The notes below the pieces were generated by a model. It saw nothing but the letters and a program-made list of their open reading frames with translations, was not told where the DNA came from and made no database searches. 64,000 nt of DNA from Caulobacteraceae bacterium (lineage in GTDB: Bacteria > Pseudomonadota > Alphaproteobacteria > Caulobacterales > Caulobacteraceae): positions 1,427,480-1,491,479 of the forward strand of contig JAUJMO010000001.1 of NCBI GenBank assembly GCA_030446805.1. Direction: 5' to 3'. A program made the translations under genes and the position numbers. Shown here piece by piece: positions 25,824 through 35,831 of the stretch. The first letter of the stretch is position 1, and the number at the start of each line of letters is the position of its first letter.

Positions 25824-28800
25824 GTGAAAGCGGAGGGCTGGGAGTTCTGGATCGACCGCGGAGGCACTTTCACCGACGTGGTGGCGCTGCGCCCCGACGG
25901 ACGACTGGTCACCCACAAGCTGCTGTCCGAGAACCCGGGCCGCTATACCGACGCCGCCGTTGCGGCCATCCGTGATCTGCTGGGCGTGGGCGACGGGCCG
26001 CTCCCGTCCGGCGCGGTGGGCGCCGTCAGGATGGGCACCACCGTGGCCACCAACGCGCTCTTGGAGCGCAAGGGCGAACCCACGGTGCTGGCCACCACCC
26101 GCGGCTTCGCCGACGCGCTCCGCATAGGCTGGCAGAGCCGCCCCGACCTGTTCGCCCGCCGCATCGTGCTGCCGGAGCTCCTCTACGACCGAGTGCTGGA
26201 GGTCGGGGAGCGCGTCACCGCCGAGGGTGAGGTGCTGGCCGCGCTGGACGAGGCCGGGGCGCGCTCCGGCCTGCAGGCCGCCTTTGACGCGGGCTTCCGC
26301 TCGCTGGCGGTGGTGCTGATGCACGGCTGGCTCCGCCCCGACCACGAACGGCGCCTGGGCCTCCTCGCCCGGGAGATCGGCTTCTCCCAGGTGTCGCTGA
26401 GCTCCGAGGTGGCCCCGCTGATGAAGCTGGTCAGTCGCGGCGACACCACCGTGGTCGACGCCTACCTGTCCCCCATCCTCCGCCGCTACGTCGAGCAGGT
26501 GGCCTCCGAGCTCGGCCCCGAGGCGGCCGAGGGGTCGCGCCTGCTCTTCATGCAATCCAACGGGGGGCTCACGGGCGCCGGGGCGTTCCGGGGCAAGGAC
26601 GCGATCCTGTCAGGCCCGGCTGGCGGCATCGTGGGCATGGCGGCCACGGCTGAGGCCGCCGGCTTCGACCGGGTCATCGGCTTCGACATGGGCGGCACCT
26701 CGACGGACGTCTCCCACTACGCGGGCGAGTTCGAGCGCGCCTATGAAACCGTGGTCGCGGGCGTTCGCATGCGCGCGCCCATGATGGCCATCCACACGGT
26801 GGCGGCCGGCGGGGGCTCGATCTGCACCTTCGACGGCGCCCGGTTCCGCGTAGGGCCCGAGTCCGCCGGCGCGGTACCCGGCCCCGCCTGCTACCGCCGC
26901 GGGGGCCCGCTCACCGTAACCGACTGCAACCTCATGCTGGGCAAGCTTCAGCCCGAGCATTTCCCCGCCGTCTTCGGGCCGAACGGCGACGCCCCGCTGG
27001 ACCGCGTCGTCGTCGAGCGGCTGTTCGCCGATCTCGCGGACAGGGTGGCGGAGGCCACCGGACGCCGCCGCGCGCCGGCCGAAATCGCGGAGGGCTTTCT
27101 GACCATCGCTGTGGAGAACATGGCCACCGCTATCAAACATATCTCCATCCAGCGCGGCTACGACGTCACCGGCTACACCCTGGCCTGTTTCGGAGGCGCG
27201 GGCGGCCAGCATGCCTGCCTGGTGGCCGACGCGCTGGGCATGAGCCGGGTGATGATCCACCCGCTGGCGGGCGTGCTGTCCGCCTACGGCATGGGGCTGG
27301 CCGATGTTCGCGTGGTTCGCGAGACCACGGTGGAAGCGCCGCTGGAGGCGGCCGGCTCCCTCGATTCCCGGATGCAGGGCCTGGCGGACCAAGCCCGCGA
27401 CGCCCTCCTCGCCCAGGACGCGCCCGTTCAGTCGGTGGAGATCCTCCTTCGCGCCAATCTGAAATACGCCGGCACGGACACGCCCCTGCCCGTTCCCTAC
27501 GGCCCGCCCGCCGCCATGGCCGCCGCCTTCTCGGACGCCCATCGCCAGCGCTTCGGCTTTGTCGCGGAAGCCACGCCGTTGATCGTGGACAGCCTGTCGG
27601 CCGAAGCGGTGGGCGGCGGCCGCGAGGTCGCCCCCGCGCCCGCCCAGCCGCCCCGCTCCCAGGAGAGCCCCGTCCCGCTCGCGACCGCCCCGGCCCGCAT
27701 GGCCGGCGCGCAGCACGCCACGCCGCTCTACGCCCGCGACGGCCTCCCGGTCGCAGCCTCCGTGGACGGCCCGGCCGTGATCACCGAAGCCACCTCGACC
27801 ACCGTGGTCGAGCCCGGCTGGCGGGCGACGGTGGACGCCGGGCGCAACCTGATCCTGGAGCGCGTGACCGCCCTGCCGGCCCGGACCGCGATCGGGACGG
27901 AGGCGGACCCCGTGATGCTGGAGGTGTTCAACAACCTCTTCATGGCGGTGGCGGAGCAGATGGGCTTCGCGCTCCAGAACACGGCCTATTCGGTCAACAT
28001 CAAGGAAAGGCTGGATTTCTCCTGCGCCCTCTTCGACCGGGCGGGCGGGCTGATCGCCAATGCGCCCCACATCCCCGTGCACCTGGGCTCCATGGGCGAC
28101 AGCATCCGCGCGGTGATCCGATCCCGCGGCGAGTGCGCAGACGGCCGCGGCATGCGCCCAGGCGACGCCTATGTGCTGAACGCCCCCTACAACGGCGGCA
28201 CCCACCTGCCCGACATCACGGTGATCGTGCCCGTCTTCGTGGACGAAGACACCGACCCGGCCTTTTACGTCGCCGCCCGGGGCCACCATGCGGACGTCGG
28301 CGGCCTTACGCCCGGCTCCATGCCGCCCGCCAGCCGGACCGTGGCGGACGAAGGCGTGCTGATCGACGACTTCCTGCTGGTCGACGCCGGCCGTTTCCGC
28401 GAGGCGGAGACCCGCGCCCTGCTGGCCTCCGGGCCGCACCCCGCGCGCAACCCCGACCAGAACATCGGCGACCTAAAGGCCCAGATCGCCGCCTGCCAGC
28501 GCGGCGCCGACGAGCTCCGGCGCGTGATGGTTCAGTTCGGCCGCCCCGTGGTGGAGGCCTATATGCGCCACGTGCAGGACAACGCCGAGGAGTCCGTGCG
28601 CCGCGTGCTGGGCGCTCTCTCCGACGGCCGGTTCGACTATGAGCTGGACGGGGGCGCCGTGGTCCGGGTGCAGGTGACGGTGGACCAGAAGGCCCGTCGC
28701 GCCACCGTGGACTTCACCGGTTCCAGCCCCCAGCTCCCGACCAATTTCAACGCGCCCCTGTCCATCACCCGCGCCGCCGTTCTTTACGTCTTCCGCACCC

Positions 28801-29474
28801 TGGTGGACGACGACATCCCCCTGAACGAGGGCTGTCTGCAGCCCATCGAGCTGATCGTGCCCGAAGGCTGCATGCTGAACCCGCGCTGGCCCGCCGCGGT
28901 GGTCGCTGGAAATGTCGAGACCAGCCAGGTCGTGGTGGACGCCCTTTACGGCGCCCTGGGCGTGCTGGCCGCGAGCCAGGGCACGATGAACAACTTCACC
29001 TTCGGCGACGAGCGCCGCCAATACTATGAGACCATCGCCGGCGGCTCGGGCGCGGGGCCGGGCTTCGCCGGCGCCTCGGCGGTCCAGACCCACATGACCA
29101 ACAGCCGCCTCACCGACCCCGAGGTTCTGGAGACGCGCTTCCCCGTTCTCCTGCAGGAGTTCCGCATCCGCCGGGGCTCCGGCGGCGCGGGAACCTGGCC
29201 TGGCGGTGACGGCGTCGTCCGGCGCGTGAGTTTCCGCGAGCCCATGACGGCGGCCATCCTCTCCAACCACCGCCGCGTCCGGCCCTTCGGCGCGGGGGGC
29301 GGCGCCCCCGCCCAGCCCGGTCGCAACGCCGTCCAGCGCGCCGACGGCCGGGTGGAGGAACTCGGCGCCACCGCCACCGTCGTAATGAGCCCCGGCGACG
29401 TCTTCGTGATCGAGACCCCGGGCGGCGGGGGCTACGGCCCAGGCCTCCTTCCGCCCGAAGAGGAAGCGACCTGA
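25824..29474 (+). CDS. 5-oxoprolinase/hydantoinase A-B fusion, ATP-dependent
   Basis: This 1216-residue protein has an N-terminal Hydant_A_N plus hydantoinase A half (about residues 8-680; [11 protein letters not shown] at the N-terminus, [14 protein letters not shown]ase loop) and a C-terminal hydantoinase B half (about 690-1210; [52 protein letters not shown]). This is the OPLAH architecture: ATP-dependent opening of 5-oxoproline to glutamate, or of a related hydantoin. The GTG at 25824 places the start immediately before the fold. The next three genes form a likely operon with it. Confidence 0.9.
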   Translation: MKAEGWEFWIDRGGTFTDVVALRPDGRLVTHKLLSENPGRYTDAAVAAIRDLLGVGDGPLPSGAVGAVRMGTTVATNALLERKGEPTVLATTRGFADALRIGWQSRPDLFARRIVLPELLYDRVLEVGERVTAEGEVLAALDEAGARSGLQAAFDAGFRSLAVVLMHGWLRPDHERRLGLLAREIGFSQVSLSSEVAPLMKLVSRGDTTVVDAYLSPILRRYVEQVASELGPEAAEGSRLLFMQSNGGLTGAGAFRGKDAILSGPAGGIVGMAATAEAAGFDRVIGFDMGGTSTDVSHYAGEFERAYETVVAGVRMRAPMMAIHTVAAGGGSICTFDGARFRVGPESAGAVPGPACYRRGGPLTVTDCNLMLGKLQPEHFPAVFGPNGDAPLDRVVVERLFADLADRVAEATGRRRAPAEIAEGFLTIAVENMATAIKHISIQRGYDVTGYTLACFGGAGGQHACLVADALGMSRVMIHPLAGVLSAYGMGLADVRVVRETTVEAPLEAAGSLDSRMQGLADQARDALLAQDAPVQSVEILLRANLKYAGTDTPLPVPYGPPAAMAAAFSDAHRQRFGFVAEATPLIVDSLSAEAVGGGREVAPAPAQPPRSQESPVPLATAPARMAGAQHATPLYARDGLPVAASVDGPAVITEATSTTVVEPGWRATVDAGRNLILERVTALPARTAIGTEADPVMLEVFNNLFMAVAEQMGFALQNTAYSVNIKERLDFSCALFDRAGGLIANAPHIPVHLGSMGDSIRAVIRSRGECADGRGMRPGDAYVLNAPYNGGTHLPDITVIVPVFVDEDTDPAFYVAARGHHADVGGLTPGSMPPASRTVADEGVLIDDFLLVDAGRFREAETRALLASGPHPARNPDQNIGDLKAQIAACQRGADELRRVMVQFGRPVVEAYMRHVQDNAEESVRRVLGALSDGRFDYELDGGAVVRVQVTVDQKARRATVDFTGSSPQLPTNFNAPLSITRAAVLYVFRTLVDDDIPLNEGCLQPIELIVPEGCMLNPRWPAAVVAGNVETSQVVVDALYGALGVLAASQGTMNNFTFGDERRQYYETIAGGSGAGPGFAGASAVQTHMTNSRLTDPEVLETRFPVLLQEFRIRRGSGGAGTWPGGDGVVRRVSFREPMTAAILSNHRRVRPFGAGGGAPAQPGRNAVQRADGRVEELGATATVVMSPGDVFVIETPGGGGYGPGLLPPEEEAT

Positions 29475-29596
29475 CGCAGGCCTCCGGAGCGCTTGCCGTG
29501 GGGAGCCGGCGCTGGCCGCGGGGCGCCGTCGAACGCCCCACCTTCCCCGATCCGGCCGGAAGGCCCTAAGGTCAGGGTGTTGATCGGAGAGCGCCC

Positions 29597-30334
29597 ATGG
29601 GCGAAGGCAGCATACTGACCCTGCTCGGGATCGCGGTGGTGGTTGTGGGCTTCATGGCCCGGATCAACCCGCTGGCGGTGATCCTGGCGGCCGCCCTGGT
29701 CACCGGGATCACGGGAGGGCTCACCCTGCCCGAAACACTGGCCGCCCTGGGCAAGGCGTTCAACGACAACCGCTATGTCAGCGCCGTCTGGCTGGTGCTT
29801 CCCGTCATCGGCCTGCTGGAACGCTCCGGCCTGCAGGAGCGCGCCCGCGCCCTGATCGGGCGCATCCGCGCGGCCACCGCCGGCCGCCTGCTGCTGATCT
29901 ACCTCGTTTTCCGTCAAATCGGGGCCGCGGTCGGGCTGAAGGACATCGCCGGCCACCCCCAGATGGTTCGTCCGCTGGTGGCGCCCATGGCCGAGGCCGC
30001 CGCTGAAAACCGGCTGGGACCGATCTCCGAGCGCACCCGTTTCCGCATCCGCTCGCATTCCGCCGCGGTGGACAACATCGGCCTGTTCTTCGGCGAAGAC
30101 ATCTTTATCGCCATCGCCTCGATCCTGCTCATCAAGGGCTTTCTCGAACAGAACGGGATCATCGTCGAACCTCTCCAGCTTTCCGTCTGGGCCATCCCGA
30201 CCGCCCTGGCCGCCTTCGCCATCCACGGGACGCGCCTTTTGCTGCTGGACCGGCGGCTCAAGCGCGAGACCGCCGCCGAGGCCGCGCTCCCCGACGCGGC
30301 GCCGGAGCCGGCCGCACCGGAGCTCGCCCGATGA
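29597..30334 (+). CDS. DUF969 family membrane protein (5-oxoproline-type operon)
   Basis: The 245-residue protein has about six to seven membrane helices (MGEGSILTLLGIAVVVVGFM, INPLAVILAAALVTGITGG, SAVWLVLPVIGLLE, RLLLIYLVFRQIGAAVG, IFIAIASILLIKGFL, LSVWAIPTALAAFAIH) and the DUF969 motif HSAAVDNIGLFFGEDIFI. It is always paired with DUF979 and is thought to be a carrier component; from memory the pair sits beside pyrrolidone-carboxylate peptidase in some Gram-positives. Its stop overlaps the start of the next gene. Confidence 0.85.
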   Translation: MGEGSILTLLGIAVVVVGFMARINPLAVILAAALVTGITGGLTLPETLAALGKAFNDNRYVSAVWLVLPVIGLLERSGLQERARALIGRIRAATAGRLLLIYLVFRQIGAAVGLKDIAGHPQMVRPLVAPMAEAAAENRLGPISERTRFRIRSHSAAVDNIGLFFGEDIFIAIASILLIKGFLEQNGIIVEPLQLSVWAIPTALAAFAIHGTRLLLLDRRLKRETAAEAALPDAAPEPAAPELAR

Positions 30335-31296
30335 TCACCATCCAGTGGCTCTATGTCCTCGCCGGGCTCGTCTTCGGGGCCTTTGCGGTTCTCTCCGCGC
30401 GCGACCCCGCCAATCCGAAGCGCCTCCGCAACACCGGCTTCTGGGGCCTGCTCTCCTTGAGCTTCCTGTTCGGCGACCTGCTCGGCGACCTCGGCAACGG
30501 CCTCCTGGTGGTGGCGCTGGTGGTGGTGGGCGGGATCGGCGGCCTGGGTCTGGGCCGCCCGGCCACCACGACCCCCGAACAGCGCCGCGAAGGCTCAAGC
30601 CGCTGGGGGAACAAGCTGTTCCTGTGCGCCCTGACCATCCCCGCCGTGACCCTGTTCGGCGCGCTGGTCCTCAAGGAGATCGAGTTCGGCGGGGTGCCGC
30701 TGCTGGAGCCCAAGCAGGCGACGCTGATCTCGCTCGGCATGGGCGTGCTGGTCGCTCTGGCCGTCACCTCGGCCCTGACCCGCCCGCCCCCGCTGGCCCC
30801 TCTTCAGGAAGGCCGCCGCCTGATCGACACCGTGGGCTGGGCCGCCATCCTGCCCCAGATGCTGGCCTCTCTGGGCGCGGTGTTCGCGCTGGCGGGCGTG
30901 GGCGAGGTGATCGGCGGGCTGGCGGGCGACTACCTGCCGCTCGGCACCCGGCTGGCGGCTGTGGTCGCCTACTGTCTGGGCATGGCCATGTTCACCTTCA
31001 TCATGGGCAACGCCTTCGCCGCCTTTCCGGTGATGACCGCGGCCATCGGCCTGCCCATCCTGATCGGCCGCTTCGGCGGCGACCCCGCGGTGGTCTGCGC
31101 CATCGGCATGCTCGCCGGCTTCTGCGGCACGCTGACCACCCCCATGGCCGCCAATTTCAACGTGGTGCCCGCCAATCTGCTGGAGCTGCCCGACCGCCAC
31201 GCGCCGTTCAACGGGGTGATCCGCGCCCAGGTCCCGACCGCCGCGTTGGTGCTGCTGGCGAACATGGTCCTGATGTTCCTGCTGGCCTTTCGATGA
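30331..31296 (+). CDS. DUF979 family membrane protein (partner of DUF969)
   Basis: The 321-residue protein has roughly eight to nine transmembrane helices. Motifs LRNTGFWGLLSLSFLFGD, MAMFTFIMGNAFAAFPVMTAAIG and MLAGFCGTLTTPMAANFNVVPANLLELPDRHAPFNGVIRAQ (only part is diagnostic: TTPMAANFN) are characteristic of DUF979. It overlaps DUF969 by four bases (ATGA) and the DUF2891 gene by four, implying strict co-translation. A role as one half of a two-component solute carrier for 5-oxoproline or a related lactam is inferred from the 5-oxoprolinase neighbour. Confidence 0.85.
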   Translation: MITIQWLYVLAGLVFGAFAVLSARDPANPKRLRNTGFWGLLSLSFLFGDLLGDLGNGLLVVALVVVGGIGGLGLGRPATTTPEQRREGSSRWGNKLFLCALTIPAVTLFGALVLKEIEFGGVPLLEPKQATLISLGMGVLVALAVTSALTRPPPLAPLQEGRRLIDTVGWAAILPQMLASLGAVFALAGVGEVIGGLAGDYLPLGTRLAAVVAYCLGMAMFTFIMGNAFAAFPVMTAAIGLPILIGRFGGDPAVVCAIGMLAGFCGTLTTPMAANFNVVPANLLELPDRHAPFNGVIRAQVPTAALVLLANMVLMFLLAFR

Positions 31297-32282
31297 CCGC
31301 GGCGCTCACGCCCGAACTGACCTCCCGCTTCGCCCGGATCGCCTTGGGCCACCTCGGGCGCGAGTACCCTCACAAGCTCGACCACGTCATGGCCGGCCCG
31401 GAGGACGTGCGCAGTCCTCGCGAGCTCCATCCGATCTTCTTCGGGAGCTTCGACTGGCACAGCTGCGTGCACGGCTATTGGCTGCTTGCGCGCCTGATCC
31501 GGCTGGCGCCCGACATCGCGGAAGCCGAGGCGATCGGTGACCTTTTCGAGGCGCAGCTCACGCCGGACAAGGTCGCCGCCGAACTGGCCTATCTGCACCG
31601 CCCGGCCAGCCGGGGCTTCGAACGCCCCTACGGCTGGGCCTGGCTGCTCATGCTCCAGGCGGAACTCTCCGAGCGCGCCGATCCCCGCTGGGCCGCGAGG
31701 CTGAGCCCCCTGGCCCGCGCCTTTGCGGACCGTTTCCGTGACTTCCTGCCCAAGGCCACCTACCCGATCCGGACGGGGACCCACTTCAACACGGCGTTCG
31801 CGCTCCGGCTCGCCCACGAGTATGCCGCCGCCTTCGACGACGCCGAGCTCGCGGGCCTGCTGACCCGTACGGCGCGAGCCTGGTACCAGGCCGATGTCGA
31901 CTGCCAGGCCTGGGAGCCTTCGGGTGACGACTTTCTCTCGCCGGCCCTGATGGAGGCGGAGTGCCTGCGCCGGCTCCTTCCGCCGGACGAGTTCCGGACC
32001 TGGCTGGCCCGCTTCCTTCCCCGCCTCGCGGACCGCCAGCCGGCCGCCTTGTTCGAACCGGCCGTCGTGAGCGATCGCACGGACGGCAAGATCGCCCACC
32101 TGGACGGCCTCAACCTGTCCCGCGCCTGGTGCTGGCGCGCCCTGGCGCCCGCCTTGCCGCCCAGCGTCGGCGCGCAGGATGCGGCCGACCGGCACCTGCA
32201 GGCCAGCCTGCCTCACGTGTCCGGCGACTACATGGGCGAACACTGGCTGGCCAGCTTCGCCCTCCTGGCCCTGACGGCCTGA
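31293..32282 (+). CDS. DUF2891 family soluble protein
   Basis: The 329-residue protein belongs to DUF2891: HPIFFGSFDWHSCVHGYWLLARL, RPYGWAWLLMLQAEL, GTHFNTAFALRLAHEYA, CQAWEPSGDDFLSPALMEAECL and HVSGDYMGEHWLASFALLAL. It is an alpha/alpha-toroid-like helical protein with many conserved His, Trp and Asp residues in the helix ends, suggesting a catalytic pocket. There is no signal peptide, so it is cytosolic. The ATG at 31293 overlaps the DUF979 stop (ATGA). No reaction is known to me; the context suggests a hydrolase or isomerase in the 5-oxoproline/lactam pathway. Confidence 0.8.
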   Translation: MTAALTPELTSRFARIALGHLGREYPHKLDHVMAGPEDVRSPRELHPIFFGSFDWHSCVHGYWLLARLIRLAPDIAEAEAIGDLFEAQLTPDKVAAELAYLHRPASRGFERPYGWAWLLMLQAELSERADPRWAARLSPLARAFADRFRDFLPKATYPIRTGTHFNTAFALRLAHEYAAAFDDAELAGLLTRTARAWYQADVDCQAWEPSGDDFLSPALMEAECLRRLLPPDEFRTWLARFLPRLADRQPAALFEPAVVSDRTDGKIAHLDGLNLSRAWCWRALAPALPPSVGAQDAADRHLQASLPHVSGDYMGEHWLASFALLALTA

Positions 32283-32338
32283 CCCGCCGGCCGGCGGCCC
32301 ACATGTGGACTGAGCGCGCGTTCCGTTCCTGCCTTTCC

Positions 32339-32475
32339 GCTCTCCCCGGCGGAAGCCGGGGTCCAGGCGGCCGCCGACAGCGACCCGAGGGTCTCGATTT
32401 CGAGGCGGCCCCGGCCGTCCGACCACCCAGGTTGAGCGCGCGGCGGCTTGGACCCCGGCTTCCGCCGGGGAGAGC
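32339..32475. repeat. Inverted pair of REP-like units (32339-32365 and 32449-32475)
   Basis: Unit 1 is CTCTCCCCGGCGGAAGCCGG and unit 2 GACCCCGGCTTCCGCCGGGG, about 85 bases apart, downstream of the DUF2891 stop. Confidence 0.8.
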
Positions 32476-32574
32476 GGGGGGAGGGACGGTCGGGTTTGCT
32501 GCAAGCCCGGACAAAAGGAACCCGGGACCGGCCCTGGTGTTGGCCAAGCAGGCTCATGACGCGGGAGACGGCCG

Positions 32575-33156
32575 ATGACTCCAAACAGGCGCAATCACCC
32601 AGCCTCGGCCTGGAGGGGTCTCGTGGAAGGGGCGAGCTCGGCCCCGCCTCTCCGGAACCCCACGAGCCTTGTGATCCTCGCAGGCTTGTTGGCCGGGGCC
32701 GCCGGCGTGGCGGCCATGACGCTGGCCGAAAAGGCGGAGCAGGCGGCGACGAAGCGGCCGAACTCCTATGTCCCCGGACGCACGCTGCTGACCCTCTTGG
32801 GACGCAGGCCCTCACCAGAGGCCCAGCCGCTGGGGGCCAATTGGGCCATGCACTGGGGGCAGGGCGTCCTGCTCGGGATCGTGCGCGCGTTGATGGCGCG
32901 CGAGGGCGTTCGGGGGCCGGTGGCCTCCTTCCTGTTCATGAACCTGCGCCTGGCCACCGACCAGACGCTGGAGAACGCCACTGGCGTGGGCGCCCCGCCC
33001 TGGACCTGGCCCAAGGAGGAGCAGGTGGTCGACCTGCTGCACAAGGGCGTCTACGCCTTTACCGCGGGCACCCTGGCGGACCTCCTGGCGCCCGCGCGCG
33101 CCGGCAGGCCGGCTGCGCGGGCGGGGGCGACCCCTCCTGGAGCCCGATCGGGATGA
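32575..33156 (+). CDS. Hypothetical membrane protein
   Basis: The 193-residue protein has two or three hydrophobic segments (LVILAGLLAGAAGVAAMTLA and a central WAMHWGQGVLLGIVRALMA region) and a conserved-looking acidic loop (TDQTLENATGVGAPPWTWP). The N-terminal segment after residue 45 (EKAEQAATKRPNSYVPGRTL) looks like a conserved motif. Function unknown. GGGAGACGG precedes the ATG. Confidence 0.6.
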   Translation: MTPNRRNHPASAWRGLVEGASSAPPLRNPTSLVILAGLLAGAAGVAAMTLAEKAEQAATKRPNSYVPGRTLLTLLGRRPSPEAQPLGANWAMHWGQGVLLGIVRALMAREGVRGPVASFLFMNLRLATDQTLENATGVGAPPWTWPKEEQVVDLLHKGVYAFTAGTLADLLAPARAGRPAARAGATPPGARSG

Positions 33157-33776
33157 GGGGCGAGGCCCGGCGCTCCCGAACCGTCACCAACTGCGGCGGC
33201 CCGGACACACGCCGAGAGGCCGGCGCAAGGCCGTCCGGCAAGCTGGCCTCACGTCACCTACCACACGCCTGAGCGCCAAGCCTCCGTTCCCGAACATGTG
33301 GATGCTGTCCAACTGTGCTTAGCCGAATGATGCTGTGGGACGGTCTTCGCACCATCCGTGGCCAGCCCGGGTGGCCACCCGTGGCCGCGTCGTGCCGCCC
33401 GGTTGTGCCTCATACCGGATCTTCCGAAGGTCCGCTCCATGGGTGACCGCTTTCCGCTGGTGCGAAAGCACGGACGGAGATCGTTGGGCCCGCATCTGCT
33501 CGGAATAAGCTGCACTCGGCGAGGTTGCGGACGCCTACTGCGCCTTGCCCTTGGTAGGGCAACCGTTTCGCCAAGCGGACTGGGCAGTGCAGTTTGAGTC
33601 GGCAAGGAAGCGGGACCCGACACCCCGGTGAGCGATGCGTCTCCCGGACCGTTCTCGCCCCGGCGAGGTGCTCGCATCCCATCGGTCTGAACGAAGGGGC
33701 GGCAGCTCCAACCGTGATGCCGACAGCCGCGCTCCGGTGTAACTTTCGTTCCTGAGGACTAAGCGGGGGAGGAGCC
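33157..33776. other. Intergenic, no gene seen
   Basis: 620 bases without a reading frame showing family features on either strand. No tRNA, obvious repeat or strong terminator was recognised. Confidence 0.5.
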
Positions 33777-34859
33777 ATGTTGCGTGCGCTGGCCATAGGC
33801 CTGCTGATAGCGTCTTCCGCTTGCGGCGCGGCCGCCGCCCAGACCTACCGTCCCGAATTCGACCCGAGCGAGCTCAAGGGTCCGCGGGTCGGGTCGCCCA
33901 ACGCGGTCATGGTTCTGGGCACGCCCCATCTTTCAGGCCTGCCGCAAGGCTTCGATCCGGCCAAGCTGGAAGGGCTGCTCAAGCGGCTACAAGCCTGGAG
34001 GCCCCAGGCGATTGCGATCGAGGCTCTGTCAGGACCGCAATGTGACTTCATGCGGCGCCATCCGGCCCGGTACGAGAGCACATCGGTGAATCGCTTTTGC
34101 TGGGATCCCGCTCCAGCGCGGGCGGCGACGGGGCTCGATGTCCCCGCGGCGGCCGCCGAAGCCGAGCGTCTGCTGGCGAGCTGGCCCGCCCAGCCGACGC
34201 CGAACCAGCGCCGGCGGCTCTCGGCTGTATTTCTAGCCGCTGGGGATGGCGCCTCCGGCCTGGTGCAGTGGTTGCGCCTGCCTTCGTCGGAGCGGCGCCC
34301 CGGCGATGGGCTCGATGAGGTCTTGGTGGCGCGGCTCGAGGCGCTTCGCGGGCGGCGCAACGAGAACATGCTCATCGCAGCGCCCCTGGCGGCGCGGATG
34401 GGGCTCGAGCGCGTCTATCCGATGGACGACCACACCGCCGGTCGGCCGGTTTCCGACATAAAGGCCTACGGCGAGGCCATGACGCGCGCCTGGGACAATC
34501 CGGCGAACGCCCAGCGCAAGGCTGCCGACGAGAGGCTGGCAGGTCAGCTCGGCACGGGCGAGGACGTTCTCGCCATGTATCGCGCCCATAACGCGCCCGG
34601 CCTGGCGAGGCTGGTGTTCGACAGCGATTTAGGGGCCGCACTGGCGGAGCCCTCGCCGCAACAATTTGGGCGCGGCTATCTCGGCTATTGGGAAACCCGC
34701 AACCTGCGCATGGCGGCGAACATCCGCGACATGCTGGCGGCGCGGCCTGGCGTCCGCGCGCTAGTGATCGTGGGCGCGGCCCATAAGGGGTATCTGGAAG
34801 CCTATCTTGACCAGATGCACGATGTGCATCTTGTCAATACCGACGAGGTGCTGCGCTGA
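33777..34859 (+). CDS. Secreted DUF5694 / TraB-GumN-like protein
   Basis: The 360-residue protein has a Sec signal peptide (LAIGLLIASSACGAAAAQ), then VMVLGTPHLSGLPQGF, a RRNENMLIAAPLAARM segment, and the C-terminal VRALVIVGAAHKGYLEAYLDQM typical of DUF5694, which is related to the TIKI/GumN (TraB) metallo-fold with GxxH near the N-terminus and GAxH near the C-terminus. It is probably periplasmic. GGGGGAGGAG lies 5 bases before ATG 33777. It is upstream of the cyclophilin gene with 59 bases between. Confidence 0.75.
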   Translation: MLRALAIGLLIASSACGAAAAQTYRPEFDPSELKGPRVGSPNAVMVLGTPHLSGLPQGFDPAKLEGLLKRLQAWRPQAIAIEALSGPQCDFMRRHPARYESTSVNRFCWDPAPARAATGLDVPAAAAEAERLLASWPAQPTPNQRRRLSAVFLAAGDGASGLVQWLRLPSSERRPGDGLDEVLVARLEALRGRRNENMLIAAPLAARMGLERVYPMDDHTAGRPVSDIKAYGEAMTRAWDNPANAQRKAADERLAGQLGTGEDVLAMYRAHNAPGLARLVFDSDLGAALAEPSPQQFGRGYLGYWETRNLRMAANIRDMLAARPGVRALVIVGAAHKGYLEAYLDQMHDVHLVNTDEVLR

Positions 34860-34918
34860 TCAGGACCTCTAGGCGTCCCTTTCAGCCGCAAGAGCTTTCT
34901 CTAACCCGTGAGGCCCCC

Positions 34919-35524
34919 ATGCCAGCAACCTCCACCACGCGCCGTCACCTGCTCGCTGCCGCAGCGGCCCTGAGCGCCGGTCCGGCCTTGGCGCAGCCGG
35001 CTCGGCCACGCGTACGGCTCCAGACCGACAAGGGCGTGATCGTGGTGGAGCTGGCCGACGACAAGGCGCCGGTCACAGTCGCTAACTACCTGCGCTATGT
35101 GGACGCCCGCCGGTTTGACGGGGCCACGTTCTTCCGGGCCTCCAACGCGCCCGGCGTGCCGACCCTGGGGTTCATCCAGGCAGGGGTAAGGAATCCGGCC
35201 AAGCTGTTTCCGCCCATTGCGCATGAGAGCACGCTCGCCACGGGGCTGAAGCACGTCGATGGCGCCATCTCGATGGCGCGCCTCGCGCCCGGCACGGCGC
35301 AGAGCGACTTCACGATATGCTGCGGCGACGCCCCGCATATGGACGCCAAGCCAGGGGCGCCCGGCGACAACCTGGGCTATGCCGCCTTCGGCCAGGTGGT
35401 CGAGGGAATGGACGTCGCCCGCGCCATCCTCGCTTCGCCGAGGAACGGCCCAGCGCCGAGCCCGGTCATGCAGGGCCAGATGCTAGACCCGCCGGTGAAG
35501 ATCCTCAGCGCCCGGCGGGCCTGA
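34919..35524 (+). CDS. Exported cyclophilin-type peptidylprolyl isomerase
   Basis: The 201-residue protein starts with a Tat-like or Sec leader (TTRRHLLAAAAALSAGPALA, twin Arg at residues 8-9), then a cyclophilin core: VVELADDKAPVTVANYLRYV, RFDGATFFRAS, GAISMARLAPGTAQSDFTIC and LGYAAFGQVVEGMDVARAI. It accelerates proline cis-trans isomerisation in the periplasm. It is slightly longer than E. coli PpiA-type proteins because of an insert (ASNAPGVPTLGFIQAG). The gene directly downstream is the duplicated lipoprotein fragment. Confidence 0.88.
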   Translation: MPATSTTRRHLLAAAAALSAGPALAQPARPRVRLQTDKGVIVVELADDKAPVTVANYLRYVDARRFDGATFFRASNAPGVPTLGFIQAGVRNPAKLFPPIAHESTLATGLKHVDGAISMARLAPGTAQSDFTICCGDAPHMDAKPGAPGDNLGYAAFGQVVEGMDVARAILASPRNGPAPSPVMQGQMLDPPVKILSARRA

Positions 35525-35542
35525 ATGGTCGACCCCCAGGCG

Positions 35543-35831
35543 CCTGCAGTACTTCGGGCTGGAGAAGGCTTGGGCTTGGGGCGGTGCCGACCTGTTTTTG
35601 GTCAGGGGCGACACGGTGGCTACGATCTGCCCCATCCTGTACGTCATCGTCGAAGTAAGGAGCTCGGAGGAGGTCAAGGTGAGCGAGCCCTTCGGCGCCT
35701 GCGGCGACGTCCTGTCAGCCCAGCTCACACCGCACGGCCTCGAGGTCACGACGGCTCCGCACCCTGCCGAACCGCCCTCCAGCCCGAACAAGACCTTCAC
35801 CTACGCCAAGGGCCGGGTCACCCCCGGATGA
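35543..35831 (+). pseudogene. 5'-truncated copy of the lipoprotein gene at 36354
   Basis: About 290 bases are near-identical to 36684-36969, including the stretch encoding LYVIVEVRSSEEV and CGDVLSAQLTP. The N-terminal two thirds, including the signal peptide, are absent and it begins abruptly after the cyclophilin stop. It ends in a TGA two codons earlier than the parent. It is likely a partial duplication; a GTG/ATG-started 77-residue peptide could be made but would lack export signals. Confidence 0.75.

Noticed and set aside
26610..28439. A 609-codon open frame on the - strand within the 5-oxoprolinase gene
   Set aside because: It has His/Gly/Val-rich shadow composition and no family motif, and it is fully covered by a gene with clear hydantoinase motifs.
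33258..33677. 139-codon - strand frame in the 620-base gap
   Set aside because: Biased composition and no motif or RBS; alternative frames on both strands are equally open.
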